Positions 15,597-24,105 are shown, numbered from the stretch's first letter. The stretch: 64,000 bases of DNA from Solirubrobacteraceae bacterium (GCA_016463765.1 JAEMQS010000018.1:1-64000), one strand, 5' to 3'. Numbers and translations: made by a program. The notes: generated by a model not told the origin, from the letters alone.

Positions 15597-16703
15597 ATGC
15601 TCCGCCTGTCCCTCCTCGCGGCCGTCCTGGCCTGCGCCCTCGTGCCCTCGTCGGCTTCGGCCGCCACGACGTGGCTGTGTCATCCCGACCGCACCGACGT
15701 CTGCGACGGGAACCTCGGCACGTCTGAGTTCACGCCGTCCGGCAGCCGGACCTCCGACCGCTCGGTCCCGGTCGACCAGCGGATGGACTGCTTCTACGTC
15801 TACCCAACGGTGAGCGACCAGAAGACGACCATCGCCAACAAGCGGATCGACCCCGAGCTCCGGTCCATCGCGCTGTACCAAGCCGCCCGCTACGCGGAGA
15901 CCTGCCGGGTGTTCGCCCCGGTCTACCGCCAGCGCACGATCCAGGGCATCCAGCCGGGCGTCGCGCAGGGCGGCGAGCGCCGTGGCGTCGTCAACCCGCA
16001 GGGCTACGCCGACGTCCGCGACGCGTGGCGCGAGTACCTGCGCAAGGACAACAAGGGCCGCGGCGTCGTGCTCATCGGGCACTCCCAGGGCACGTTCGTG
16101 CTGCGCCAGCTCATCGCCAGGGAGATCGACCGGTCGAAGCGCGCCCGCGCGCGGATCGTCTCGGCGCTGCTGCTCGGCGGCAACGTCCTCGTGCGCAAGG
16201 GATCGGACCGGGGCGGGGACTTCCAGAACATCGGCGCGTGCCGCACCCGCCGGCAGATCGGCTGCGTCGTCGCGTTCTCGGTCTACGACGAAGCGCCGCC
16301 CGCCGACGCGTTGTTCGCGCGCACGACCGAGACGAACCGCGAGATCCTCTGCACGAACCCGGCGAGCCTCGGGGGCGGCAGTGGTCTGCTCACGACGATC
16401 ACCCCGTCGGCGCCGTTCGCGCCGGGGACCTCGATCGCGGCGGGCATCAGCCTCCTCGGGTTCCCTCAGCTGCAGTCGTCCCGCCGGTGGATCGAGATCG
16501 ACGGCGCGTACCGCGCGCGGTGCGTGCGCTCGGGTGGCGCGACGTCGCTGCAGGTCAGCGCCGTGGGGGGAGCGCCGGATCTGAAGCCGTCACCCACACC
16601 CGGCTGGGGCCTGCACCTCGTCGACGCGAACCTCGCGCTGGGGGACCTCGTCGACCTCGTGAAGATCCAGGGCCGCGCGTGGCGCTCGGCTAGATCTTCC
16701 TGA
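15597..16703 (+). CDS. secreted DUF3089 alpha/beta hydrolase
   Basis: A 368-residue exported protein with a cleavable signal (MLRLSLLAAVLACALVPSSASA). It shows DUF3089 hallmarks: WLCHPDRTDVC near the mature N-terminus, DCFYVYPTVSDQ, and an alpha/beta-hydrolase nucleophile elbow GHSQG at 161-165 (Ser163). It is probably an extracellular esterase or lipase-like enzyme of unknown substrate. ATG 15597 is chosen because it starts the signal peptide; the frame is open upstream through the importer terminator. The 3' end overlaps the convergent SDR gene by 14 bp. Confidence 0.85.
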   Translation: MLRLSLLAAVLACALVPSSASAATTWLCHPDRTDVCDGNLGTSEFTPSGSRTSDRSVPVDQRMDCFYVYPTVSDQKTTIANKRIDPELRSIALYQAARYAETCRVFAPVYRQRTIQGIQPGVAQGGERRGVVNPQGYADVRDAWREYLRKDNKGRGVVLIGHSQGTFVLRQLIAREIDRSKRARARIVSALLLGGNVLVRKGSDRGGDFQNIGACRTRRQIGCVVAFSVYDEAPPADALFARTTETNREILCTNPASLGGGSGLLTTITPSAPFAPGTSIAAGISLLGFPQLQSSRRWIEIDGAYRARCVRSGGATSLQVSAVGGAPDLKPSPTPGWGLHLVDANLALGDLVDLVKIQGRAWRSARSS

Positions 16704-17493
16704 TCCCGGTCCGGGCGAGCGGGAGCAGGATCGATCGGGGCGTGAAGCGGCCGCCGACCGCTGCGGCCTTCATCAGCAGCCCGGGCGTGACGGTGCGCCG
16801 CCCGCGTTCCATCCCCTCGATCGCCTCGCGGACCACCTGCTCGGGCGAGACCGTGACGATGCCCGGCAGCGTCTCGTCGATGTCGCCCATCCCGGAGATC
16901 TCCCCGAACTCGGTGGGGACCGGTCCCGGGCAGAGCGCGGTGACGCTGACGCCGGAGCTCGACAGCTCGGCGTGCAGCGCCTCGCTGAAGGACAGGACGA
17001 ACGCCTTGGTCGCGGCGTAGGTGGCGAAGGACGGCAGCGGCTGGATGGCGGCGAGGCTCGCGACGTTGAGGATCGCGCCGCTGCCCCGTTCGACCATCCC
17101 GCCGACGAACGCGCCGGTGAGGTGGTGCAGCGCGTCGACGTTGACCTCGACCATCTCGCGCTGCTTGGCCTGGTCGGCCTTCGCGAAGAAACCCGAACCG
17201 CCGAAGCCGGCGTTATTGCACACGCCGGCGAGGTGGAGGTCCAGGTGCTCGACGGCATCGATGAGCCGCTCGCGCGCGGCGACGTCGGCGAGGTCCGCGG
17301 GCAGGACGTCGGCGCGGACGCCATGGGTGCGCGCGAGTTCGTCGGCGAGCGCGTTGAGCCGGTCGATGCGACGGGCGACGAGCACGACGTTGTGCTGCTT
17401 GGCGGCGAGCTGGCGGGCGAGCTCCGCGCCGATGCCGGAGGAGGCGCCGGTGATGAGGACCGTGGCTGCGGGGTCGGGCTGGGGCAGACTCAT
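16690..17493 (-). CDS. short-chain dehydrogenase/reductase
   Basis: A 267-residue SDR of the classical type. The NAD(P)-binding motif is TGASSGIG at 15-22, NNAG is at 93-96, the catalytic Ser146 lies in NVASL, and the YxxxK pair is Tyr159/Lys163 in TYAATK. ARR after the second strand suggests NADP preference. The C-terminal part (VVREAIEGMERGRRTVTPG) resembles SDRs acting on lipid-like substrates. It starts at ATG 17493 and is divergent from the histone-deacetylase-like gene with a 44-bp gap. Confidence 0.9.
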   Translation of the reverse strand: MSLPQPDPAATVLITGASSGIGAELARQLAAKQHNVVLVARRIDRLNALADELARTHGVRADVLPADLADVAARERLIDAVEHLDLHLAGVCNNAGFGGSGFFAKADQAKQREMVEVNVDALHHLTGAFVGGMVERGSGAILNVASLAAIQPLPSFATYAATKAFVLSFSEALHAELSSSGVSVTALCPGPVPTEFGEISGMGDIDETLPGIVTVSPEQVVREAIEGMERGRRTVTPGLLMKAAAVGGRFTPRSILLPLARTGIRKI

Positions 17494-17537
17494 GGACGTG
17501 ATGATCGCTGGTGCGCGCGCGTGCGGATAGGTGACTG

Positions 17538-18455
17538 ATGCGGTTCTGGGCGCATGACGCGCACGACTTCCCACTCCCGGAGGGCCACAAGTTCCCGCTG
17601 GGCAAGTACCGGCTGCTGCGCGAGCGGCTGCTGGCCGAGGGCGTGGCGGGGGCGGATGACATCGCGGCGTCGCCGCCCGCGGCGTGGGAGCTGCTCGGGG
17701 CGGTGCACCAGGCGGCGTACCTCGACCGGGTGCGGACCGGCGGCATGAGCGACCGGGAGATCCGCGTGCTCGGGCTGCCGTGGTCGGCGGCGCTGGTGGA
17801 ACGCGGCCGGCGCTCGACGCAGGGGACGGTGGAGGCGGCGCGCGACGCGCTGGTGCGGTCGGGCTCGGGATTCGGGATGAACCTCGGGGGCGGCACGCAC
17901 CACGCGGGGTTTGCGGCGGGGCGCGGGTACTGCCTGTTCAACGACCTCGCCGTGGCGGTGCAGGACCTGCGCGCGGTGGATGCGTTCGCCGGGCGGGTGG
18001 CGGTGATCGATTGCGATGTCCACCAGGGTGACGGGACGGCCGAGCTGTTCGCTGCGGATTCGTCGGTGTTCACCTTGTCGATCCACGGTGGTGCGAACTA
18101 TCCGTTCCGCCGTGCGGTGAGTGATTTGGACATCGACCTGCGCGACGGCGTGGGCGACGACGAGTACCTCGCGGTGCTCGAGGACGCGCTCGATCGCGTG
18201 GGCGGTGCGGACCTCCTCTTCTATCTGGCGGCGGCCGACCCGTGGGAGGGGGATCGGCTCGGGCGGCTGGCGCTGACGAAGGCGGGGCTGGCGGCGCGGG
18301 ACGGCGTGGTGCTCGACCGGGCCGCCTCGTGGGGCGCGGCGGTGTGCGTCGTGCTCGCGGGCGGGTACGCGCCGGACGTGGCCGACACGGTGGACATTAA
18401 CCTCACGACCGCACGGGCTGTTGCGGCGCGTGCCGGAACACGCACGGGCCTGTGA
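17538..18455 (+). CDS. histone deacetylase-family amidohydrolase
   Basis: A 305-residue member of the arginase/deacetylase superfamily, class IV-like bacterial HDAC. Conserved elements are the His pair H121-H122 in GGGTHHAGFAAGRG, YCLFNDLAVA, and zinc ligands D160 and H162 in DCDVHQGDGTAE. The third ligand is D234 in AADPWEGDRLG, and the glycine-rich GGYAPD closes the site. All catalytic residues are present. Such enzymes deacetylate polyamines, acetoin-like compounds or proteins; the substrate here is unknown. Confidence 0.9.
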   Translation: MRFWAHDAHDFPLPEGHKFPLGKYRLLRERLLAEGVAGADDIAASPPAAWELLGAVHQAAYLDRVRTGGMSDREIRVLGLPWSAALVERGRRSTQGTVEAARDALVRSGSGFGMNLGGGTHHAGFAAGRGYCLFNDLAVAVQDLRAVDAFAGRVAVIDCDVHQGDGTAELFAADSSVFTLSIHGGANYPFRRAVSDLDIDLRDGVGDDEYLAVLEDALDRVGGADLLFYLAAADPWEGDRLGRLALTKAGLAARDGVVLDRAASWGAAVCVVLAGGYAPDVADTVDINLTTARAVAARAGTRTGL

Positions 18456-18507
18456 CAACTCTGCGCAGATCGGGCTGGATGGGCTGAGGGGGCGGCATCA
18501 TCGGGTG

Positions 18508-18924
18508 GTGAATCCGATGAAGCACAAGGGCGACCTCGCGGAGCTGAAGGTCGCGTCCGACATCCGGCAGCGGGGGCATCAGATCGCCCTGCCGTACGGC
18601 GAGGACTGGCTGTTCGATCTGATCGTGCTGCGGTTCGGGAGATTGGAGCGGGTCCAGGTCAAGCATGGGGTCTCCGACGGCCGCGTGCTGGAGGTCCGAG
18701 CGCATTCGCTGACGATCACCGCCGGCCGCGTGAAGGCGGTCCACAGGTACACCGAGGCCGATATCGATTGGCTCGCAGTCTGGGACTCGACCACCGATCA
18801 ATGCGCGTACATCCCTGCCGTCGAGCTCGGCACGGGCAGGCGCAGCGTGAGCCTCCGGCTCGACATGCCGCGCAACAACCAGCGACGTGGCATCCGCATG
18901 ATGGAGAACTACCTAGAGTTCTAG
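18508..18924 (+). CDS. PD-(D/E)XK endonuclease of the group I intron-associated type
   Basis: A 138-residue protein resembling the PD-(D/E)XK family that includes the intron-encoded homing endonuclease I-SspI. Key elements are KGDLAELKVASDIRQRGH (Glu12), YGEDWLFDLIVLR (Asp37), and RVQVKHG (Gln50-x-Lys52, a QxK variant of the ExK catalytic motif). No intron is visible around it. GTG 18508 is chosen since homologues often start with an NP/KGD sequence; ATG 18517 is the alternative. The stop lies only 5 bp before an intact tRNA-Ala(UGC). It may be a free-standing homing-type nuclease or a domesticated nuclease. Confidence 0.7.
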   Translation: MNPMKHKGDLAELKVASDIRQRGHQIALPYGEDWLFDLIVLRFGRLERVQVKHGVSDGRVLEVRAHSLTITAGRVKAVHRYTEADIDWLAVWDSTTDQCAYIPAVELGTGRRSVSLRLDMPRNNQRRGIRMMENYLEF

Positions 18925-18929
18925 TCCCT

Positions 18930-19001
18930 GGGGGCGTGGTGCTAACGGGAACACGCGGCCTTTGCAAGGCTGAGTTGGGGGTTCGATTCCCCCCGCCTCC
19001 A
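18930..19001 (+). tRNA. tRNA-Ala (anticodon UGC)
   Basis: A cloverleaf can be folded. The acceptor stem GGGGGCG/CGCCTCC includes the G3:U70 wobble pair that identifies tRNA-Ala. The D-stem is GTG/CAC, the anticodon stem is CGGCC/GGCTG around TTTGCAA (anticodon TGC), the variable loop is 4 nt, and the T-stem GGGGG/CCCCC surrounds TTCGATT. The discriminator is A19001. CCA is not encoded (ATC follows). The 72-nt length reflects the short variable loop. Confidence 0.9.
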
Positions 19002-19011
19002 TCTCGGGCAG

Positions 19012-19806
19012 TCAGCCTCGCCGACGCCGGCGCCACCACGCACCGCCCAACACGGCCAGCACCGCGGCCACGCCCACCCCGGCCATCGCCCGCTCGCGCC
19101 CGTCGCACTCCCCGACGCGATCACACTCCGCGCGGCAGTCCGTCGCCGCCCGCGCCCAACCATCCGGGTCACTCCACCGCCCCTGCTGCTGAAACGCCGG
19201 CCCGCGTGGCGAGTCCTGCTCGGCGGGGTTCCACCAGCGCGCACGCGCTCCGCCCCACGGCTCCGGCCAGCGCATCCAGGCCGGTGAACTCTCGGAAATC
19301 GGCACGACGCGGGCACGGACCACCCGACCCCGGCCGTTGGCCTCGTCGTTGGGATCCGGCCACATCCGGTCACGCGTGCCCGGCCGGAAGTACGACGCGT
19401 GCGCGCCCCGCGCGGCGTACACGACGGGCCGCCCGTCGCGCTGCTGCACCGTTCCCCAGTCGCACCGCTCGGCGATCGAGTGCTGCGCGTAGACGGCCTC
19501 GCGCGGGCGCCCGCGGGCATCGAGGCGGTACTGGACCATCTCCCAGTCGCCCGCGTGCCGGCCCGTACGCACGATGCCGCGATCCTGGTCCTGGTCGGCG
19601 TAGAACAGCCAGTACTGCAGCCACGCACCGCCGTCGCCGCGACGCACGACCCGGCCGTAGACCGCAGCGCGCGGATCAGGGTCCAGGCCCGGCACCGCCG
19701 CTGGAGCCTGCGCCACCGGGGCGAGGGGGGAGCGCTCGCGCTCGTCGTGCACGACCACCGGGGCGTACAGCGCGAGCGCCGCACCCAGCGCGGCGGCCGT
19801 CATCAT
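19012..19806 (-). CDS. secreted Vps62-like protein
   Basis: A 264-residue protein with an N-terminal signal or membrane segment (MMTAAALGAALALYAPVVV). The core resembles the Vps62/DUF946-like family: GGAWLQYWLFYADQDQ, HAGDWEMVQYRLDARG and VYAARGAHASYFRPG are the family blocks. The C-terminus has several cysteines (ATDCRAECDRVGECDG), then a membrane helix (MAGVGVAAVLAVLGGAW) and a basic RRRRR tail. This is consistent with a surface-exposed, C-terminally anchored protein. The biochemical role of the family is unknown. Confidence 0.75.
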   Translation of the reverse strand: MMTAAALGAALALYAPVVVHDERERSPLAPVAQAPAAVPGLDPDPRAAVYGRVVRRGDGGAWLQYWLFYADQDQDRGIVRTGRHAGDWEMVQYRLDARGRPREAVYAQHSIAERCDWGTVQQRDGRPVVYAARGAHASYFRPGTRDRMWPDPNDEANGRGRVVRARVVPISESSPAWMRWPEPWGGARARWWNPAEQDSPRGPAFQQQGRWSDPDGWARAATDCRAECDRVGECDGRERAMAGVGVAAVLAVLGGAWWRRRRRG

Positions 19807-19871
19807 CGCCGCGCATCATGGCGTACCGGCGGCGGGTCCACGGACGCGACGGTCCGGCAGACTTCCGCGCG

Positions 19872-20156
19872 ATGGCTCCCCAGTCACCCTTCGGCGACCG
19901 ACGCGGTGGACGGCTCCACCGCGTGCTCGTGTACTTCGGCCTGCGCGACGGGCCTGAGGAACCCAACCCACCGGCTCCGCCCGCGCCGCCTCGGGACCCG
20001 GAGACGTCGCGCTGGCAGAACGCGCTGGTGTACTTCGGCCTGGCCGAGGGCGCGAACACCTCGCGCTACGGCACCGCCGTCTCACGCGAACTCGACGCCG
20101 AGATCGACGACCTGCGCCGCCGGCTCGACGCCCTCGAGCGCGACCGCCGGCGCTGA
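19872..20156 (+). CDS. small protein with duplicated SepF-like amphipathic motif
   Basis: A 94-residue protein. Two near-copies of one motif occur: HRVLVYFGLRDGPEE at 16-30 and QNALVYFGLAEGANT at 48-62, separated by a proline-rich linker. The C-terminus (74-93) is a charged coiled coil, LDAEIDDLRRRLDALERDRR. Each motif resembles the amphipathic membrane-binding start of actinobacterial SepF proteins (consensus from memory AxVYLGLVEDDxY), but the SepF core domain is absent. Start 19872 gives MAPQSPFG; an ATG at 19818 is possible. It is divergent from the Vps62-like gene and ends 7 bp before the convergent epoxide-hydrolase-fold gene. A peripheral membrane or division-related role is only a hypothesis. 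Confidence 0.6.
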   Translation: MAPQSPFGDRRGGRLHRVLVYFGLRDGPEEPNPPAPPAPPRDPETSRWQNALVYFGLAEGANTSRYGTAVSRELDAEIDDLRRRLDALERDRRR

Positions 20157-20163
20157 GCGCCAC

Positions 20164-20628
20164 CTACCCCGTCGGCCACCGCCGCGCCACGCCCGGGATC
20201 ACCGCACCGACCAGCCCGCGCAGCAGCCCGAAGTTGATGTCCACCAGGTCGAAGCTGTCCCGCCAGACCGTGATCTTCCCGTCGCGCAGCTCGAACCGGC
20301 CGTACACCCAGAACTGCCAGTGCACCCGGCCGAAGATGAGCGCGTCGGTGCGCTCGGTGAGCACGACGTCGCCGTCCGCGGCGACGGCATGGAAGTGGAC
20401 CTTGAAGCCCGCCTTCCCGATCATCGGCCGGAACAGCTTGTCCACGGTCCGGCGGCCGTGGACGGTGGGAAACGGGACGTTCGTGTAGGCGACGTCGTCG
20501 TCGAGCAGCGCGAGCGCGGCGTCGAGATCGTCACGCGCGAGTGCGTCGAGGAACTCGCGCACGACGGCCTCGGCCGAGTGCAGAGCGTTGACCGGCGGCG
20601 CGCCGTTGCGCGTGCTGGTGGTCGACAT
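20164..20628 (-). CDS. limonene-1,2-epoxide hydrolase-like protein
   Basis: A 154-residue protein of the SnoaL/LEH fold. The N-terminal helix AEAVVREFLDALARDDLDAALALL leads into the beta cone. Residues corresponding to the LEH catalytic Arg-Asp-Asp set are present: the RxD of LTERTDALIFG and the Asp of TVWRDSFDLVDIN. That pattern supports direct hydrolysis of an epoxide by water activation without a covalent intermediate. Start ATG 20628 follows family length. The natural substrate is unknown. The AI-2E transporter gene is divergent, its chosen start 115 bp away. Confidence 0.8.
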   Translation of the reverse strand: MSTTSTRNGAPPVNALHSAEAVVREFLDALARDDLDAALALLDDDVAYTNVPFPTVHGRRTVDKLFRPMIGKAGFKVHFHAVAADGDVVLTERTDALIFGRVHWQFWVYGRFELRDGKITVWRDSFDLVDINFGLLRGLVGAVIPGVARRWPTG

Positions 20629-20743
20629 GCACAGAGCCTCGCGCGTCCCGCCGTCGCATGCAAGCGGCAGGGACAACGGCGAGCCCGTCGAACCCCGGCC
20701 CGTGGCTGCCACGACCCCCACCCGTGCCCCCGCCGGCGAAGCG

Positions 20744-21793
20744 ATGGCGAAGTGGAGCGCGAAGGCGCTCCTGATCGCCGCCGGCATCACCCTCGTGGGC
20801 GGTGCCATCTGGTACGCCCGGGCGGTGACCGTCCCGCTCATCGTCGCGGCGCTCGTCAGTACACAGCTGATCCCGCTGGTCGAGGCCGGCACACGCCGCG
20901 GCGTCCCACGCGGACTCGCCATCACCGGCGCGATGCTCAGCGTCCTCGTCGTCGTGGGCGGGCTCACCTGGATCTTCGCCGACGCCCTCTTCGGTCAGCT
21001 CGGTGGGGTCGGTGACGAGCTGAGCGCCGGGGCCGACGAGGCCATCACCTGGCTGCAGGCCAACAACGACTGGGTCCAGCAGAACGAGGCCGAGATCCGC
21101 AAGTTCCTCGACGGCCTCCTGCCTGCGGCCAAGGAGGCGGCCGGCGGCGTCGTGGGCGGTGTCCTCACCGGGCTGTCGCTCGCCGCGCAGCTCGTGAGCG
21201 CGGCGCTCCTGACCTTCGTCTTCCTCCTCTACCTGCTCACCGGCGGGGATCAGGTGTGGCACTGGATCGAGCGGCGCTTCAGCACCGCGCGCCGCGCCCA
21301 GGTCACGCGCGCCGGTGACGCCGCCTGGAACGCCGCGGGCGGCTACATCCGGGGCATCGCGCTCGTCGCGTTGATCGACAGCGTCGTGATCAGCGCCGGC
21401 ATGTTCGTCTTCGGCACGCCGCTGATCGGGACGCTCTTCCTCCTGAGCTTCGTCTCGCTCTTCATCCCGATCCTCGGCGCCTGGGTGTCGGGCGCAGTCA
21501 TCGTGCTCGTCACCCTCGGAGCGGAGGGCGCAGGCGCGGCACTCGGCATGACCGCCGTCATCCTCGTCGCGCAGCAGCTCGACAGCATGTTCGTGACGCC
21601 GCTCGTCTACCAGAAGACCGTCTCGCTGCATCCGATCATCACGCTCTCCGGCGTGATCATCGGCTCGCAGCTCCTCGGAATCGTCGGCGCGTTCCTCGCA
21701 GTCCCCATGATCGCGATCGGGTGGGCGGTCTACAACACGCTCGAGCAGCCGGAGTCGCCGCCGCAACCGACGGCTGCCCCGCAGTCCGGCTGA
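20744..21793 (+). CDS. AI-2E family transporter
   Basis: A 349-residue membrane protein of the AI-2E (TqsA/PerM) family. It starts MAKWSAKALLIAAGITL with two helices, followed by a soluble helical region (residues about 85-145, ADEAITWLQANNDWVQQNEAE). Five or so further helices follow, including the conserved YIRGIALVALIDSVVISAG and FIPILGAWVSG and the C-terminal GVIIGSQLLGIVGAFLAVP. Members export or exchange small molecules or ions; quorum-sensing transport applies to only a few. ATG 20744 starts at the first helix; the open frame upstream overlaps the antisense epoxide hydrolase gene. Confidence 0.9.
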   Translation: MAKWSAKALLIAAGITLVGGAIWYARAVTVPLIVAALVSTQLIPLVEAGTRRGVPRGLAITGAMLSVLVVVGGLTWIFADALFGQLGGVGDELSAGADEAITWLQANNDWVQQNEAEIRKFLDGLLPAAKEAAGGVVGGVLTGLSLAAQLVSAALLTFVFLLYLLTGGDQVWHWIERRFSTARRAQVTRAGDAAWNAAGGYIRGIALVALIDSVVISAGMFVFGTPLIGTLFLLSFVSLFIPILGAWVSGAVIVLVTLGAEGAGAALGMTAVILVAQQLDSMFVTPLVYQKTVSLHPIITLSGVIIGSQLLGIVGAFLAVPMIAIGWAVYNTLEQPESPPQPTAAPQSG

Positions 21794-21886
21794 GGACAAA
21801 CTGCGGACGCGAAACGGGGCTACCCCCGATGTCCGCGGCCCGGCCCCGCGGGACGCTGGAGCTCCACCTGATCGAGGGAGAGCCCC

Positions 21887-22267
21887 ATGGATGCTTCACG
21901 TTCCGCCGGATCCGGCTGGTTCACGTTCGCCGGAGTCCTGTTCCTCGTCGCGGGCTTCGCGAACCTGCTCTGGGGGTTCGGCGCGCTCGACGACGCCTCG
22001 TACCTGCCCGAGGACGGCCTGCTCTTCAGCAACCTCACCTTCTGGGGCTGGGTCTCGATCATCTGGGGCGCACTCGCCTTCCTCGCAGGCTCCCTCCTGT
22101 TCGCCCGGTCAGCGTCCGGCGCCGTCCTGGGCATCGTGATGGCGACCCTGAGCGCGTTCTTCTGGATGTTCTCGCTGCCCGTCCTCCCGATCTGGTCGCT
22201 CGTGGTCATCGGGATTGACCTGCTCATCATCTACGGGCTGACCGCGCACCTCGACGCCGCGAGGTAG
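21887..22267 (+). CDS. DUF7144-type small membrane protein
   Basis: A 126-residue protein with four predicted helices. WFTFAGVLFLVAGFANLLWG starts the first, and FWGWVSIIWGALAFLAGSLLF, ASGAVLGIVMATLSAFFWMF and WSLVVIGIDLLIIYGL follow. The WGW and GW(x)SIIWG patterns match the actinobacterial DUF7144 family. A purine-rich GAGGGAGAG element lies just before ATG 21887. It may share a transcript with the upstream transporter or the downstream protease, but there is no functional clue. Confidence 0.75.
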   Translation: MDASRSAGSGWFTFAGVLFLVAGFANLLWGFGALDDASYLPEDGLLFSNLTFWGWVSIIWGALAFLAGSLLFARSASGAVLGIVMATLSAFFWMFSLPVLPIWSLVVIGIDLLIIYGLTAHLDAAR

Positions 22268-22275
22268 CTCCGGCG

Positions 22276-23814
22276 ATGTGGGCACGGGTGCTCCTAGCGC
22301 TGGTCGCGACCCTCGCGGCCGGCGCACCCACCGCCGACGCCGCGGTGGTCCGGCCGCCGACGGGCTTCCCGTCGCTGCCGCAAACGGTGCCGAGCCCGCA
22401 CTTCGTCGTGCACTACACGACGGCCGGTGACCACGCGACGTCGCCAGACGCCGCCGCCACGCTGAGCGCGAACGCCGAGACGGCGTACCGCCTGATCGTC
22501 GAGACCTGGGGCTACCCGCCGCCGAAGGACGACGGTGACGGCAGGACGGACCTGTACATCGCCAACCTCGGGACCGGCGCAGGTGCCGCGCGGGAGGAGC
22601 CGAGCCTCGAGCAGAGCACCTCGTGGATCCTCGTGTCGACGGCGAACCTGACGAGCCCGTACCCCATCGCGCACGAGTTCTTCCACGCCGTGCAGATGGG
22701 TATCTACGCGCACGAGGAGAGCTGGCTGGACGAGTCGACCGCCGAGTGGGCCGGGCAGAACGTCATCTCCGCCCTCGGCATGAACGCGCCGCCCAACTGG
22801 TACGACGCGCCGTGGGTGTCGCTGAACTGCGGCTGGCCGGGACCGTGCGACGACCACGACATCGGCGGGTACCGCGGCTCGATCTTCATGGAGTACCTCG
22901 ACGAGCGCCACGGGATGACGCTCGTGCACGAGGTCTACACGCGCGCCGCGCAGCTCGGTGCCGGCAACGGACAGGCGCACTCGATGCCGGCGCTCTCCGA
23001 CGCCCTCGCCGCCCGCGGGAGCAGCGTGTCCGATGAGTTCGTCGGCTACGCCCTGGCCGCCAGCAGTGGCCAGATCAACCGGCTCGGCGTGACGAGCGCG
23101 CGCCCGCGGGTCGTCAACTCGCTGGTGACCGGCACGATCACGGGACCCCTCGGACCGGTCCCGCTCGTCGTCGATCACCTCGCGTTCACCAACCTGCTGA
23201 TCATGGGTCAGTCGCGCGGCACGTACGTGGGCGCGTGCGCGGATGAGCGCCTGTCCGTGGAGATCGCGCTGCCGCCGGGCATCCCGACGCAGCCCGCGTT
23301 CGTCAGCGGGACCACGATCACGCCGCTGACCATCACCGGCGGTGTCGCCCGCGGCGTGCTCCCGTGGAGCGACTGCTCGAGCTCGACCACGACGCTGGTC
23401 GTGCCCAACGGCAGCACCACCGCGGACGACCAGCCGTTCCCCGTCATGCTCGACGTGCGCCTGGTCAACCCCGTCGGCGAGAGCGCCACGCCGCCCACCA
23501 CGCCGGTCACGACGCTCTCGGTGAAAGCCCGGGCGGGCGCCCACGGGAAGGTCACGCTCAGGATCAGGACCGCGGTCGCGGGCAAGCTCACGATCAAGGC
23601 GACGACCCGGCGCAACAAGAAGACGCGCACCTACGCGACCGCGAAGCGGACGGTCAAGCGCGCCGGCACCGTGACCGTCGTGCTCAGGCCGACGACGACC
23701 GCGGCCCGGCTCCTGCGCACCGCCAGGAAGCAGAAGCTCACGATCGCGATCACGTTCCGGCCCAAGACCGGCCGGCTGCGCACCGTCCGCGTCACGACCA
23801 CGGTCAAGCGGTGA
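22276..23814 (+). CDS. secreted HEFFH metalloprotease-like protein
   Basis: A 512-residue exported protein with a signal peptide (MWARVLLALVATLAAGAPTADA). The catalytic region has HEFFH at 133-137 and a downstream Glu in WLDESTAEW (about 153), the gluzincin pattern in which two His and a Glu bind zinc and the Glu of HExxH activates water. Residues 87-95 (GDGRTDLYI) resemble the strand preceding the active site in related actinobacterial proteases. The last 100 residues form a basic Lys/Arg/Thr-rich beta domain (LSVKARAGAHGKVTLRI onward) likely to act in wall or surface binding. The exact peptidase family is uncertain. Confidence 0.8.
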   Translation: MWARVLLALVATLAAGAPTADAAVVRPPTGFPSLPQTVPSPHFVVHYTTAGDHATSPDAAATLSANAETAYRLIVETWGYPPPKDDGDGRTDLYIANLGTGAGAAREEPSLEQSTSWILVSTANLTSPYPIAHEFFHAVQMGIYAHEESWLDESTAEWAGQNVISALGMNAPPNWYDAPWVSLNCGWPGPCDDHDIGGYRGSIFMEYLDERHGMTLVHEVYTRAAQLGAGNGQAHSMPALSDALAARGSSVSDEFVGYALAASSGQINRLGVTSARPRVVNSLVTGTITGPLGPVPLVVDHLAFTNLLIMGQSRGTYVGACADERLSVEIALPPGIPTQPAFVSGTTITPLTITGGVARGVLPWSDCSSSTTTLVVPNGSTTADDQPFPVMLDVRLVNPVGESATPPTTPVTTLSVKARAGAHGKVTLRIRTAVAGKLTIKATTRRNKKTRTYATAKRTVKRAGTVTVVLRPTTTAARLLRTARKQKLTIAITFRPKTGRLRTVRVTTTVKR

Positions 23815-23835
23815 GGCAGCGGTAGGCTCCGCCCC

Positions 23836-24105
23836 ATGCCCTGCCTGACGTTCCTCATCGCGCTCATCTCGCCACGCCTGGCGCTGTTCTGCGTGTGGAT
23901 CTTCAGCAACTGGTTGAGCGTCGCCTACGAGAGCTGGTTCCTGCCGGTCATCGGCTTCTTCCTGCTGCCGTGGACGACCCTGTCCTACGCGGTCATGTGG
24001 CAGGTCGGCGGGCGCAACGTCGAGGGCTTCGAGTGGTTCCTCGTCATCCTGGCGTTCGTCATCGACCTCGGTTCGTACGCCGGCGCGTCGAAGGCCCGCG
24101 ACTAG
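23836..24105 (+). CDS. small conserved membrane protein
   Basis: An 89-residue protein starting MPCLTFLIALISPRLALF with three hydrophobic stretches. The second is FLPVIGFFLLPWTTLSYAVMW and the third is FEWFLVILAFVIDLGSYAGA. It resembles short actinobacterial membrane proteins annotated as hypothetical. The stop codon overlaps the stop of the convergent SRPBCC gene by three bases (CTAG). No function can be assigned. Confidence 0.7.
   Translation: MPCLTFLIALISPRLALFCVWIFSNWLSVAYESWFLPVIGFFLLPWTTLSYAVMWQVGGRNVEGFEWFLVILAFVIDLGSYAGASKARD

Noticed and set aside
24102-24105. CTAG shared by two convergent stop codons was considered as an assembly or annotation error.
   Set aside because: Both proteins (a small membrane protein and an SRPBCC protein) have coherent full-length features, and such minimal convergent overlaps are common in compact genomes.
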